This document shows, one piece after another, positions 18,463 to 27,516 of a DNA stretch of 64,000 nt. The translations under genes and the position numbers were made by a program. Position 1 is the stretch's first letter; every line of letters begins with the position of its first letter. Under the pieces are notes generated by a model. That model had not been told where the DNA came from, searched no databases, and saw nothing but the letters and a program-made list of their open reading frames with translations. Origin of the DNA: Bacillus sp. B15-48. GTDB lineage: Bacteria > Bacillota > Bacilli > Bacillales > Cytobacillaceae. The DNA is taken from the NCBI RefSeq assembly GCF_016879755.1, contig NZ_WOFU01000001.1, positions 248,001 through 312,000 on the forward strand, in the 5' to 3' direction.

Positions 18463-18603
18463 CGTGTTTCCCCCTGTAGACATGTAGTCCATTTAATTGA
18501 ACTCATATTTCACATAGACATATAATATACCATCAGTTCAAATTTTTCAATTCAAAAGAACCATATTGAAATGGGGTTTGAATATTACTTATTTTTAATG
18601 TAC

Positions 18604-18626
18604 TATAATTTTGTACCGTAAGTACA
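18604..18626 (+). promoter_or_regulatory. Putative promoter -10 and operator for the TetR gene
   Basis: TATAAT at 18604-18609 is a perfect -10 box. TGTAC-cgtaa-GTACA at 18612-18626 is an inverted repeat covering the likely transcription start, positioned for autorepression by the TetR protein or for joint control with the divergent pump. Confidence 0.5.
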
Positions 18627-18655
18627 TTTTGTAAAACTTGGCAGGAGGTGAATAA

Positions 18656-19540
18656 ATGGGCGACAGGAAAAAGCATGTCATAAAAATGGCTCACCAATTA
18701 TTTATGGAAAAAGGCTTTCAAAACACTTCCATTCAAGACATTTTAGAATATAGTGGGATTTCAAAAGGTACATTTTATAATTATTTCTCATCTAAAAATG
18801 AATTATTAATTGAAAATTTCAAATCCCTTTTTGAAAAATTAGAACGAAAGCGGGACCAATTGTTGATTGGACAAGACCCTGCGAATATCGAAGTCTTTAC
18901 GAGACAAATCGAATTGCAAATGCGGACGAATCGGGAAAATCATTTGATTTCCCTATTTGATGAAGTATACACTTCGAACGATGATGAGTTAAAAGAGTTT
19001 TTAAGGCAATATCAATTACGGGCGATTCGCTGGGTGTACGATCGGTTTATTGATTTATTTGGCGAATATCGAAAACCATATTTATTTGATTGTGCAATCA
19101 TGTTTTCTGCAATTTTACACCAAAATCTTAAATTCCATGCCTATGCTTATGGGGCAAATACGAGTATTCATAAAGTCGTTTCTTACAGTGTCGCGCGAGC
19201 CGTGAAGATCGTCGAAGAAGTGACAGAGGCGAAAGAGTCATTGATTCAACCTGATATTCTCGAAAAATGGCTGCCTAACCTAAGCAGAGAAGAGAAGGAA
19301 TTACATACAGAATTTCTTTCTTTAAGCCTCTCCTTAAATAAATATTTAGAAAATCATGATCAACAGCTAAAATGCCAAGAGCTCATCCGATTTATTGAAG
19401 AGGAGTTGTTCCAATCGAAATGCCAACGGAGATTTCTGATTGAAAGCGCTCTTAACTCGTTAAAAGCCGAGACAATCTTAGCTTCACACCCTGATTTATT
19501 AAAAATAGAACAACTTATTCACGACTTTTACAACCAGTAA
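18656..19540 (+). CDS. TetR-family transcriptional regulator of the MFS pump
   Basis: DNA-binding repressor, 294 aa, longer than the usual ~200. The N-terminal helix-turn-helix is clear (TSIQDILEYSGISKGTFYNYFSSKNELL, residues ~22-49), with the TetR signature YNYFSSK. The C-terminal ligand part is helical and unassigned. A strong GGAGGTGA ribosome binding site precedes the ATG. Divergent from the MFS efflux gene, which it probably represses until an inducer binds. Confidence 0.9.
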   Translation: MGDRKKHVIKMAHQLFMEKGFQNTSIQDILEYSGISKGTFYNYFSSKNELLIENFKSLFEKLERKRDQLLIGQDPANIEVFTRQIELQMRTNRENHLISLFDEVYTSNDDELKEFLRQYQLRAIRWVYDRFIDLFGEYRKPYLFDCAIMFSAILHQNLKFHAYAYGANTSIHKVVSYSVARAVKIVEEVTEAKESLIQPDILEKWLPNLSREEKELHTEFLSLSLSLNKYLENHDQQLKCQELIRFIEEELFQSKCQRRFLIESALNSLKAETILASHPDLLKIEQLIHDFYNQ

Positions 19541-19588
19541 ATGCCAAGTCTTATCAATGAAACGATAGGACTTGGCATTTTTTTAATT
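19541..19588 (+). terminator. Terminator of the TetR gene
   Basis: AATGCCAAGTC...GACTTGGCATTTTTTT, an 11-bp stem followed by seven T residues. Confidence 0.93.
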
Positions 19589-19744
19589 ATTTTTTAACGT
19601 ACTTAGAGCTTCGGTGGCTAACTTTTTGTCCTTCTGCCGTCGGGTGGAAGAATATAGTCTAGTTGCAGATTACCAAAAGCGGTATAGGCATGACATTCGC
19701 ATAGGGTAGAGTTGCCTGAGCGGGGCAGTTTTGGAGCGTTAGAT

Positions 19745-20110
19745 GAGCGAGTCGTTATTGCTAGTACTTGGATTAACCGAACCGTGATGATTTGGCTATG
19801 TTTTATTGCTAGTACAACCGTGATGATATGGCTGGTTTTATGCTAGTACTTGGATTAAACCGATTTTTGGTCGTTTTTTATTGCTAGTACTGGGATTATA
19901 TCGGCCTTGTGACCTCATTTTATTGCTAGTACTCGGATTAAACCCTTATTTTACAGACTTTTATAACGAGTACTCGCAATAAATCAACGAAATTTGGTGT
20001 TTTTAATCCGAGTACTTGGATTAAAAAGCGCGTTACCAGCATTATCGTTCAAAAACCCTACGGACCTCTTCTGCCAAATAACCATAAAGGACTTTTTACT
20101 GGAAAAACAT
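19745..20110. repeat. Dispersed AGTACT-repeat element, copy 2
   Basis: Six to seven AGTAC-centred motifs (ATTGCTAGTACTTGGATTA; ATTGCTAGTACTCGGATTA; ACGAGTACTCGCAATAA) appear in the same order and with the same intervening text as copy 1. These include GATTATATCGGCC, TTACCAGCATTATCG and the CATAAAGGACTTTTTACTGG end. One unit lacks its 3' half (GCTAGTACAACCGTG), apparently by local duplication of ACCGTGATGAT. Confidence 0.9.
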
Positions 20111-20168
20111 ACAAAACGAAGCTGTACTTACCCATTACTCAGACCAACTTCTCAACTTTGAACAAACA

Positions 20169-20222
20169 AAAGACTGTCTGAAACAAACGGCTATTCTTTT
20201 CATTCGTTTTCAGACAGTCCTC
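20169..20222 (-). terminator. Terminator behind the mnaA fragment
   Basis: Minus strand GACTGTCTGAAAAC...GTTTCAGACAGTCTTTTG, a 12-13 bp stem with a large internal loop. Confidence 0.8.
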
Positions 20223-20242
20223 CATGAAAGCACTATTCCCCC

Positions 20243-20778
20243 TTACACTCCGAAAGGTTGAGGTGGTTGATCTGTTTTCCCATAATGATGGAGAATTGCC
20301 TGAACGATGCGGTAAGAAGCTTTTCCGTCTCCGTACGGATTGGATGCCTTAGACATTTTCTCGTATTCCGCTGGATTCGTCAGCAATTCTTTCGCTAAGC
20401 GGTAAATCGTTTCTTCATCCGTTCCCGCTAACTTGAGTGTTCCTGCTTCAATTCCTTCTGGTCGTTCGGTTGTATCGCGAAGAACAAGCACTGGTACCCC
20501 AAGAGAAGGCGCTTCTTCCTGCACACCGCCAGAATCAGTTAAAATGATATGAGCTTTTGAAGCAAAATTATGGAAATCAACCACGCCTAACGGCTCAATG
20601 AGATGAATTCGCTTGTCATCGCCTAGCACTTCATCAGCCACTTCCCTAACTGCAGGATTTAAGTGCACTGGATAGACAACTTGAATGTCGTCATGCTCGT
20701 TGACGAGTCTTTTAATGGCTCTAAACATATGTCTCATTGGTTCACCGAGGTTTTCACGGCAATGGGCGGTTAATAAGA
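20243..20778 (-). pseudogene. mnaA: 3' fragment of UDP-GlcNAc 2-epimerase
   Basis: Encodes only the C-terminal ~178 residues of a non-hydrolysing UDP-N-acetylglucosamine 2-epimerase; the full protein is usually ~370-380 aa. The active-site and binding region is present (LTDSGGVQEEAPSLGVPVLVLRDTTERPEG). In-frame homology continues upstream of the first ATG (20737) as LLTAHCRENLGEP, where the family has TAHRREN, and then meets a stop. The break coincides with the palindrome AATAAGAATTCTTATT near 20772-20787. A 164-aa ORF remains, but the N-terminal domain is gone, so it should not be active. Confidence 0.88.
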
Positions 20779-20926
20779 ATTCTTATTTGCACCGTTTCAA
20801 GCACACTCAGCACTATTTTATCATTTATTTTTATTTTCTCAATGAAAGCGTAATTTAAGTCGAAATTTGTTTGTTTTTACCATAAAAACATCCCTTATGC
20901 CCCCCCCTAGCATATCAGTTATTCAA

Positions 20927-20957
20927 TTAAAACATAGCTAACATTAGCTATGTTTTT
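20927..20957. terminator. Hairpin terminator-like palindrome
   Basis: AAAACATAGCTAA-ca-TTAGCTATGTTTT, an essentially perfect stem with T runs on both sides, in the gap between the mnaA remnant and the DUF2512 gene. Confidence 0.65.
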
Positions 20958-21051
20958 GCAGATGTGAGTAGCAACGGGAATAATTACTATCTTTCAATCA
21001 CAAGATTTCGGGCAACTTATACAAGAGATTTTTACAGTGAGGTGGGTCACA

Positions 21052-21516
21052 ATGAAACATCTTTGGGCACTATTGATTAAATTTACCGCGATCGCCATCG
21101 TGCTATTCTCATTATTCGCGATTTTTAATACCGCTACGTTCGGCGAGATTTTGTTTATGTCGGTGTTCATCACGCTTCTCGCTTATTTCGTAGGTGATTT
21201 AATTATTCTTCCGAAGTTTGGGAACGCCATTGCAACAATTGCCGATTTCGGACTTTCTTTTGTCACGATTTTGTTTTTAAGTATCGTTCTATTTGGCCGA
21301 ACAGAAGGCATGCTTTGGATGTCTTTCACTGCTGCAGCAGCGATTGCTGCCGTTGAGGCACTGTTCCATCTATATATGAAAAATCATGTTCTTTCCGATC
21401 GATCAGCGAGCTTCGTTCCCGGTGTCTATCGTGAGGATAAAATGACAACGGAATTCTCCGAAGAATTGGATGCAAACGAAACGAAAGATATTTTCCGTAA
21501 ATATGAGAAGGAGTAA
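21052..21516 (+). CDS. DUF2512 membrane protein (YndM-like)
   Basis: Integral membrane protein of ~154 aa resembling B. subtilis YndM (DUF2512), function unknown. About four membrane segments cover residues ~5-110, followed by a hydrophilic, acidic tail (TTEFSEELDANETKDIFRKYEKE). The ATG at 21052 is chosen because GAGGTGG lies six bases before it; the GTG at 21037 overlaps that site. The small ORF 41 bases downstream has its own strong ribosome binding site. Confidence 0.82.
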   Translation: MKHLWALLIKFTAIAIVLFSLFAIFNTATFGEILFMSVFITLLAYFVGDLIILPKFGNAIATIADFGLSFVTILFLSIVLFGRTEGMLWMSFTAAAAIAAVEALFHLYMKNHVLSDRSASFVPGVYREDKMTTEFSEELDANETKDIFRKYEKE

Positions 21517-21557
21517 CTAATTAATCTTCAGTTACCTGAAAGGAGGTTTAATTTCAC

Positions 21558-21704
21558 ATGCCTCGTGGGAAAGAACTCGAACAACTACCGATGGCCAATA
21601 CGCTTCCGGGAATGGGAGCGGACAGGAGTAAGTATCGTCGCGACAAATTAACGAGCATTGTTACTGGCGAGCAGCCTCAACCCGCCAAAAAGAAAAAAGG
21701 ATAA
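21558..21704 (+). CDS. Small basic protein, 48 aa
   Basis: MPRGKELEQLPMANTLPGMG begins a short hydrophilic protein ending in PAKKKKG. AAAGGAGGTTT lies about nine bases upstream of the ATG. The composition (no cysteine, no hydrophobic segment, Lys-rich end) resembles small spore-associated proteins of Bacillus, but I do not recognise a family. Same strand and probably same transcript as the DUF2512 gene. A short hairpin GGGAGATTC...GAATCTTC with T residues follows at ~21712-21742. Confidence 0.65.
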   Translation: MPRGKELEQLPMANTLPGMGADRSKYRRDKLTSIVTGEQPQPAKKKKG

Positions 21705-21789
21705 GGAACCATGGGAGATTCTTTTCGGGAATCTTCTTTTTTTCGGCTATACTTAATTAAGAAGTAATTGATAATTGGAGTTGGCATAA

Positions 21790-22476
21790 ATGCAAACGAA
21801 ACAGAAAACGGCTTTGCTCATAGGGGCAACAGGATTAGTAGGTCAAGAATTGTTGAAGATTTTATTGGAAACGTCCTTGTATGAAAAAATCATTGTGCTT
21901 ACGCGAAGAAAAGTAAATGTTCAGCATCCAAAACTATTGCAAATCGTCGCTGGTTTTGACCAATTGGCAAATCATGAAGCGGATTATTCGGTTGACGATG
22001 TGTACTGCTGCTTAGGTACGACAATTAAAAAGGCCGGATCACAGGAAGAATTCAAAAAGGTCGATTATACATATCCGGTGGAATTGGCAAAGTTAACAAA
22101 ACAAGCTGGAGCGACAAGCTTCCTTATTATTTCGGCATTAGGAGCTGACCCGCACTCAAAGATTTTTTACAATCGGACAAAAGGTGCGGTGGAGGAAGCA
22201 ATTAAGAGTGTCGGTTTTCCAGCGCTACATATTTTCCAACCGTCTCTCTTACTTGGCGACCGTCAAGAATTTCGTTTCGGTGAAAAGGTAGGAGTGTTGT
22301 TAAGCCCAGTATATTCGCCTTTCATGGTTGGAACATTGAAAAAGTATAAACCAATCCAAGCTGCAGATGTTGCTCAAGCAATGTTTTATGCCGGACAATT
22401 AGAGGAAACTGGAATCTTTACGTATCCTTCAGATGAAATTTTCCGATTGAGCAAGAAAACAGCGGCCGGTGGCTAG
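21790..22476 (+). CDS. NAD(P)-binding oxidoreductase (atypical SDR, TIP30-like)
   Basis: Rossmann-fold protein, 228 aa, with an N-terminal nucleotide-binding loop GATGLVGQ (residues ~12-19) and an SDR-type YNRTKGAVE (Tyr-x3-Lys, residues ~131-139) after LIISALGAD. This places it in the atypical SDR group containing HTATIP2/TIP30-like bacterial proteins. The substrate is unknown. The ATG at 21790 follows TTGGAG by nine bases. A small inverted repeat CTAGAA-gcat-TTCTAG overlaps the stop codon. Confidence 0.8.
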   Translation: MQTKQKTALLIGATGLVGQELLKILLETSLYEKIIVLTRRKVNVQHPKLLQIVAGFDQLANHEADYSVDDVYCCLGTTIKKAGSQEEFKKVDYTYPVELAKLTKQAGATSFLIISALGADPHSKIFYNRTKGAVEEAIKSVGFPALHIFQPSLLLGDRQEFRFGEKVGVLLSPVYSPFMVGTLKKYKPIQAADVAQAMFYAGQLEETGIFTYPSDEIFRLSKKTAAGG

Positions 22477-22489
22477 AAGCATTTCTAGA

Positions 22490-22781
22490 AACCGGTTGAT
22501 TGGATTATGTAACAGTTTTTCAGAAAGCGGGTCTCCTTTCCTGTTCGTCTCTCGGCGACTTTTTATAATATCGCGGCAAGAATACAGAATTATGCTAAAA
22601 TAATAGAAAGTATGTATTCTTTATATTTCTAGCAAATGGAACCGTTACCACTTTTGATCATTGCAACTTTAATGAAGATTTCAGGAAATCACCAATCATC
22701 CACATATTCATTAATGTTTTTGTAGGCGACCGTTTTCCTGAAAATGCAAGATTCGTTCAGATTGATTTTGGAGGGATATTC
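22490..22781. other. Intergenic region, no clear feature
   Basis: About 290 bases. I see no convincing terminator, promoter or repeat beyond a loosely paired AGAATAC...GTATTCT near 22580-22620, which could be an operator of the following TetR gene. Confidence 0.3.
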
Positions 22782-23393
22782 ATGCTTACTGAAAATGGAC
22801 GGGAAGATCCTAGAGTACGAAGAACGAAGCGGATTTTAAAGGAAACCTTTCTTCAGCTTCTCCATTTGAAAGGGTATCGGCGCATTACGGTAAAAGACAT
22901 TGTCGAGCATGCCGATTACAATCGTGCGACTTTTTATCATCATTATAAATATAAAGAAGAGCTAGCAAACGAAGTCGTGCAAGAAAAACTTAATGGATTT
23001 ACCACAGCCTTTCGCGAACCACTAACAAATATGAATACTTATTCCATCCAAAGACTTTCCCCATCTGACATCATCGTTTTTGACTATATCATTCAAAATG
23101 CAGATTTTTTTATGCTTTATAAACATTCCGAGGCCATCCCTGGTTCTGAAGATCAACTTCTCCAAACGATTATCGAGCTTTTTCAAGAAATAAACAATCA
23201 GCCCGTCAAACCGGTGGTTGGTCACTATAATTCGCAAATTATTATTCAAGCCTATGGACTTATGGGACTTATTTTGGAGTGGGTCAAAAGCGAGTTTTCC
23301 ACACCTCCTGCTTATTTAAATCAACAATTGATTTCGATCTTACATTTTCAATCAGCGACAACGCAAGCAAAAGGAGAAACAATATTTGTTTAA
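22782..23393 (+). CDS. TetR-family regulator
   Basis: DNA-binding regulator, 203 aa, the normal length. The N-terminus has a TetR helix-turn-helix (ITVKDIVEHADYNRATFYHHYKYKEELANEVV, residues ~33-64) with a typical TFYHHY recognition helix. The C-terminal half resembles the TetR_C_33/DhaS-like domain (VKSEFSTPPAYLNQQLISIL). GGAGGGAT precedes the ATG. No clear target gene lies beside it: the upstream SDR is co-directional and the downstream gene converges. Confidence 0.85.
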   Translation: MLTENGREDPRVRRTKRILKETFLQLLHLKGYRRITVKDIVEHADYNRATFYHHYKYKEELANEVVQEKLNGFTTAFREPLTNMNTYSIQRLSPSDIIVFDYIIQNADFFMLYKHSEAIPGSEDQLLQTIIELFQEINNQPVKPVVGHYNSQIIIQAYGLMGLILEWVKSEFSTPPAYLNQQLISILHFQSATTQAKGETIFV

Positions 23394-23402
23394 GCGCAAA
23401 AT

Positions 23403-23450
23403 CGTGCGTGGGCTGTATAAACGACCACGCACGTTCATTTCTTTTTCATC
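23403..23450 (+). terminator. Hairpin after the TetR gene
   Basis: GTGCGTGG-gctgtataaacga-CCACGCAC, a perfect 8-bp stem, followed by GTTCATTTCTTTTTC. Confidence 0.7.
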
Positions 23451-23497
23451 TCTCCAATTGGTATCTTTTTTGACATGAACATCAGCATATTTATTAA

Positions 23498-23878
23498 TTA
23501 ATGTTCATCAATTGGCGAAACACCTGCAAAGGCAATCGTTCCCTTAACGTTAAAAATGGCAGCACCCACCTCGAACCCTGACTCATCAGCAAAGACAACC
23601 TTATATCCAATTACCCCCGGAATGAGCTCGTCCAAATCCCTGACTTCAATTGCTCCAGCACCGTTCCACTGGTAGTTTTTTGCTTCTAGTTCTTTCTTAA
23701 TAGCTTTAAAATCGTCATTTTTTAGTAGTTCTGCAACTAATTGATTCCTTTCAGCTCCAATAATAACTGTTCCTGGACATTCACAATCATCAGCTGCTTG
23801 GACTTCGGAAATTCCTGTACTAAATACAAACGCAAATAATAGCAAACTGCCGCATAACCATAATCCAAAACGTTTCAT
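23498..23878 (-). CDS. Small secreted protein of unknown function
   Basis: 126 aa. Residues 1-29 are a good Sec signal peptide (MKRFGLWLCGSLLLFAFVFS, cleavage after VQA). The mature part starts ADDCECPGT, a Cys-x-Cys close to the new N-terminus and the only cysteines in the mature protein, and continues acidic with two short hydrophobic strands (VIGYKVVF, GTIAFAGV). The start at 23878 is decided by AGGAGG in a GAGGAGG site; the upstream in-frame extension to 23974 is basic and unlikely. I do not recognise a family. A metal- or redox-binding role for the CEC motif is only a guess. Confidence 0.7.
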   Translation of the reverse strand: MKRFGLWLCGSLLLFAFVFSTGISEVQAADDCECPGTVIIGAERNQLVAELLKNDDFKAIKKELEAKNYQWNGAGAIEVRDLDELIPGVIGYKVVFADESGFEVGAAIFNVKGTIAFAGVSPIDEH

Positions 23879-24131
23879 TTTCTTTTTTCCTCCTCGTTTA
23901 TGCCTCCTCCTTTTTTTCGATATTGTAAAAATCTTTTCCTGCAAATAGGAAGAAAGTTCGCGAAATCGTAACAAAGTTCAACAAAAACTTCACAACTCAG
24001 TTTCTATTTGAGCCCAATTTTCTAAACGAATGAAATTTACAATAATTATAAATAAATTAATATGTTCTTTATAATTCGATGGTACGCTATAGATAATTGA
24101 ATTTGATCATTCATTTATAAGATAGGATGTG

Positions 24132-24230
24132 ATGATGAATGCTAGCAAGAGTGTGCATCAATTTCCTCCTAATTATGTCCCACTTTTACTTAGCTTAAAA
24201 AAATTTGCTCTCTCCTATGCCTGCTCTTAG
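24132..24230 (+). CDS. Possible 32-aa peptide
   Basis: MMNASKSVHQFPPNYVPLLL begins a short frame with weak AGGA upstream, closed directly by a hairpin ATGCC...GGCAT plus eight T residues (24217-24243). The terminator argues that something on this strand is transcribed. Coding is uncertain; it may instead be a small RNA. Confidence 0.25.
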   Translation: MMNASKSVHQFPPNYVPLLLSLKKFALSYACS

Positions 24231-24243
24231 GGCATTTTTTTTT
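24217..24243 (+). terminator. Rho-independent terminator
   Basis: ATGCC-tgctcttag-GGCAT followed by TTTTTTTT. Confidence 0.6.
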
Positions 24244-24262
24244 ACGCAGAATGAGATAGCGC

Positions 24263-24985
24263 TTAATGATTAATCGGTGGAACTCCCTCGCTTACTTGAT
24301 TTTTTAAAGTAATATTGAGATTCCCGTTTGCATCTACACCTGCATAAAACACATCAAACTTGTCGGTAATCTTCTTAACATGCAATTGTTCCGTTAACCA
24401 TTCAGTTGATAGATTCAATTTAGTGAGCGCGTCCTTCTGAATTTCCCCATCTAAAATGAGTGGAATCTCAAATTGAGCTTCTTTTGCTGGCAGCCCGAGA
24501 TCCCCTGCTGTTACTGCGAGTTTGTCCGGCTTCAGACTCACCGACATTCTGCCGCTCGCTTCAATAATCGCCAATTCAACATTACTCATTTGAAACACAT
24601 CTTTCTCACGCAACATTTGCAGCAAATTATCAAGCGAGTAATTGATTCTCTTTATATTTTTATGTAAAAATTGCCCCTTATAAACGACGATTGTCGGTTC
24701 AAAAGTAATCATCTTTCCGATACGTCTCTTCTTTAATTTTAATAAAGTAATGCCCCGATGCAGGAGTGCAATTGCGATGATGGCGACAAAGGTGTGAATA
24801 TGGCCAATCTCTGGATCGGCAATATCGGCGCCCACGACGGTCCCTAACACAAGAATGACGAGCACATCAAATACAGGAAGCTCGCCAATTGAACGTTTCC
24901 CTATAAACAGGGCAATCACAAGCATGGAAGGAAGAATGGTCACAATTCTTCCAATGACCTTTAAACTATCCATTAGAATTTCCAT
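24263..24985 (-). CDS. DUF421 membrane protein (YetF/YrbG family) 1
   Basis: 240 aa. Three N-terminal membrane segments (residues ~5-90) are followed by a cytoplasmic two-lobed DUF421 region with TFEPTIVVYKGQ, NLLQMLREKDVFQM and TEWLTEQL. B. subtilis has several paralogues, and some are linked to spore or cell-envelope functions. The biochemical role is unknown. The ATG at 24985 is used; a TTG directly before it is also possible. A close paralogue lies just upstream at 25044-25766, about 65% similar by eye, hence a tandem duplication. Confidence 0.88.
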   Translation of the reverse strand: MEILMDSLKVIGRIVTILPSMLVIALFIGKRSIGELPVFDVLVILVLGTVVGADIADPEIGHIHTFVAIIAIALLHRGITLLKLKKRRIGKMITFEPTIVVYKGQFLHKNIKRINYSLDNLLQMLREKDVFQMSNVELAIIEASGRMSVSLKPDKLAVTAGDLGLPAKEAQFEIPLILDGEIQKDALTKLNLSTEWLTEQLHVKKITDKFDVFYAGVDANGNLNITLKNQVSEGVPPINH

Positions 24986-25043
24986 CAACTACCTACCACC
25001 TTTGTACATATATGGAATGTCCTCATCGTTGCTTTTAAAAAAG

Positions 25044-25766
25044 CTAGTGGAAAATTGGCGGTACTCCAGCTTTTAACTGACCTTTTAGCGTGAAATTTAA
25101 ATCACCCTTTTTGGTCACGCCCGCATAAAATACATTTGCTTCGTCTTTAATATGATTTGCATGCAATTGTTGTCGCAGCCACTCTGGTGTTTTATCTAGC
25201 TTCGTTAACACGTCTCTTTGAATTTCACCGTCTAAAATAACGGGAATTTCATAATCAACTTCTTCGGCAGGGAGATTCATATCAGCAATGGTAACAGGGG
25301 TATTTTCGGGCTTTAACCTCATCGTTAACCTACCGTTTGCCTCGATAATGGCGATTTCTACGTTTTTCAACTGAAACACATCTTTTTCGCGAAGCATTTG
25401 CAGGATATTATCAAGGGAATAGTTAATTTTCCTAATGTTTTCTGTCATCAATTCACCTTGATGCACGACAATCGTTGGTTCAAAGGTAACGAGATTTCCA
25501 AATTTGCGATATTTTAGTTTTAAATAAATGATAAATTTTTGTAAAAGAGCAATCGCCACCATTGCGACGACCGTATGGGTATGGTCAATACTTGGATCGG
25601 CAATATCGGCACCGACAACAGCACCAAGGACAAGCACGACTAGAAAGTCAAAAACAGGGAGTTCTCCAATCGAACGTTTTCCCATATATATCCCGATAAA
25701 TAAAAGCAATGGCAAAATTGTCAAGATTCGCCCAATTACTTTCAGGCTGTCCATCCATACTTCCAT
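25044..25766 (-). CDS. DUF421 membrane protein (YetF/YrbG family) 2
   Basis: 240 aa paralogue of the neighbouring DUF421 gene. It shares SLKVIGRIxTILP at the N-terminus, GKRSIGELPVFDxLVxLVLGxVVGADIADP in the membrane part, and RKINYSLDNILQMLREKDVFQL in the soluble part. Three membrane segments then a soluble domain. The 58-bp gap and same strand suggest one transcript. It lies just downstream of an alkaline phosphatase gene on the same strand. Confidence 0.88.
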   Translation of the reverse strand: MEVWMDSLKVIGRILTILPLLLFIGIYMGKRSIGELPVFDFLVVLVLGAVVGADIADPSIDHTHTVVAMVAIALLQKFIIYLKLKYRKFGNLVTFEPTIVVHQGELMTENIRKINYSLDNILQMLREKDVFQLKNVEIAIIEANGRLTMRLKPENTPVTIADMNLPAEEVDYEIPVILDGEIQRDVLTKLDKTPEWLRQQLHANHIKDEANVFYAGVTKKGDLNFTLKGQLKAGVPPIFH

Positions 25767-25804
25767 TATTGGATTCCCCCTGTTTAATCATTTTGAGTAG
25801 TGTT

Positions 25805-27301
25805 TTACAATTCGTAGTCCATTAATTCAGCAATGATGTTCGGAATGTCGATGTTATCGAGAACCCCTTCGAAATTTTCAGCCCCATCCCCAAAAGCAAA
25901 AACTGGAACAAGGTTCCCAGTATGGCCGCCAGTACTGCTTTTTGCTCGAGTAGGACTGCGAACGATTCCCGCATGATGATGAGCAGCAATGATACTGCCA
26001 ATTTCCCAACCCACTTGCTGGTGAGCATATATCTTCCCTCCAGCAACTGTTACTGCTTCGTTAAATTGGGTAATTTCTTCGTTGCTAAGGTCCATATCAG
26101 CATAGGATTTAAACACATTTCGGATGCTATCAGATGTATAACCATTCGGTTTCTCTGCTTTGACAAGCTGACGAGCCATATATTCTGGAGACACTTGTTG
26201 TCGTTTCAACCGTTCAATATCAACAGGCTCTGTTGCGGAAATCCCCATCGTTTCATGATCAGCAAGTACAACGATCAGTGTGTCACCATGTTTCTCGGCC
26301 CAATCTGTAACATCCTTCACGGTGTTGTCAAACTCGATTATTTCCTTCCATACGCTCGTCAAATCTGCTGAATGTGCGGCGTGGTCAATTCTTGCTCCTT
26401 CTACCATTAGAAAAAAGCCAGCGTCCTGTGACAAAACTTCGAGTGCTTTCGCCGTCATCTCTTGAAGCGTTGGTTCTTCACTCCTCAGCTCGTCGCGATC
26501 AATCATAAAATTCATATAGGTTGGGTGAAACAAGCCAAGCAGTTTCTCGCCGCCTGCCTCCTTTAACTCTTTTTTGTTGGTTACATATGTATAACCTTCT
26601 TCTTGAAACTCCGCGATTAAATCAACGCCATTTTGCTTCTCTTTTTCAAAATAACTCCGACCGCCGCCAAGAATGACGTCGATATCATTTTTCAGTTGTT
26701 GTCTAGCTACTTCCGTTTGACCTGCCCAACGGTTAGATACGTTGGCTGTAAATGCAGCAGGGGTAGCGTCTGTTACTGTACTCGTAGAAACGATGCCGAC
26801 TCTTTTGCCATCTTGTTTAAATTTATCGAGAATGCTGTCAACTGCCTTCCCATCAGGGGTAATTCCGATCATTTCATTATTCGTTTTCTGGCCAGTAGCA
26901 ATCGCTGTTCCCCCTGCTGCGGAGTCTGTAACAATATTATTCGCTGAATAAGTATGCGCTAAAGCTACATATGGCAATGTTTCCATGAATAAGCGGCCTT
27001 TTTTTCCGTACTCGAATAAACGGGCCATTTCAATTTGGCCAATGCCCATTCCATCGCCAATCATCATAATGACATTTTTTGGACGCTTGGCAGTTTTAAT
27101 GATTTTTTTCTTATTTTTCATTTCATAAATTTGCGGGTTTTCTCCATCGATGTTTCGTTCTGTTGAATGGCGGTCAGCGTTCTCGCTATCAAGGAAAGGA
27201 CGCTCATCTACACCAACTTGAGCTCCTAGTCCGCTAACACTCGTCCACCCTACCGAAAACACTAAAAGAATTGCCAAAAGATAGGTTAATTTATTATTCA
27301 C
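25805..27301 (-). CDS. Alkaline phosphatase (PhoA family)
   Basis: Secreted metal-dependent phosphomonoesterase, 498 aa. Signal peptide at residues 1-~26 (NNKLTYLLAILLVFSVGWTS). Active-site elements are all visible: MMIGDGMG (metal aspartate), VTDSAAGGTAIATG (nucleophilic serine in DSAAGG), EGARIDHAAHSAD, VVLADHETMG, and the C-terminal GGHTGNLVPVFAFG histidine. Length and order fit the two-zinc/one-magnesium PhoA/PhoB type of Bacillus. The start is the ATG at 27301 with GGGGGA upstream. I saw no clear Pho box in front of it. Confidence 0.93.
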   Translation of the reverse strand: MNNKLTYLLAILLVFSVGWTSVSGLGAQVGVDERPFLDSENADRHSTERNIDGENPQIYEMKNKKKIIKTAKRPKNVIMMIGDGMGIGQIEMARLFEYGKKGRLFMETLPYVALAHTYSANNIVTDSAAGGTAIATGQKTNNEMIGITPDGKAVDSILDKFKQDGKRVGIVSTSTVTDATPAAFTANVSNRWAGQTEVARQQLKNDIDVILGGGRSYFEKEKQNGVDLIAEFQEEGYTYVTNKKELKEAGGEKLLGLFHPTYMNFMIDRDELRSEEPTLQEMTAKALEVLSQDAGFFLMVEGARIDHAAHSADLTSVWKEIIEFDNTVKDVTDWAEKHGDTLIVVLADHETMGISATEPVDIERLKRQQVSPEYMARQLVKAEKPNGYTSDSIRNVFKSYADMDLSNEEITQFNEAVTVAGGKIYAHQQVGWEIGSIIAAHHHAGIVRSPTRAKSSTGGHTGNLVPVFAFGDGAENFEGVLDNIDIPNIIAELMDYEL

Positions 27302-27380
27302 AAAAACATCCCCCTAAAAATGAATCCAGTTTTATTATTTCAAGGGAAAAGAAACAAAGTCAGGTAATTGTTTCCATAAT

Positions 27381-27505
27381 TCAGCTTTGCTCGTTTGACT
27401 TGGGATTCTGGCTGAATGAGGTCCGCTTTCGGACAGATTTGCTCGTTGGACTCGAGATTCTGTCTGAATGAGCGCCGCTTTCCGACAGCTTTACTCGTTG
27501 TTTGT
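27381..27505. repeat. ~51-bp tandem repeat, two copies plus partial
   Basis: Units share TTGCTCGTT.GACT.G.GATTCTG.CTGAATGAG and CCGCTTTC(G/C)GACAG, starting near 27385 and 27437. A shortened third (TTTACTCGTTG) lies near 27490. No gene is in the 260-base gap. Confidence 0.75.
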
Positions 27506-27516
27506 GCTCGTTTAAA

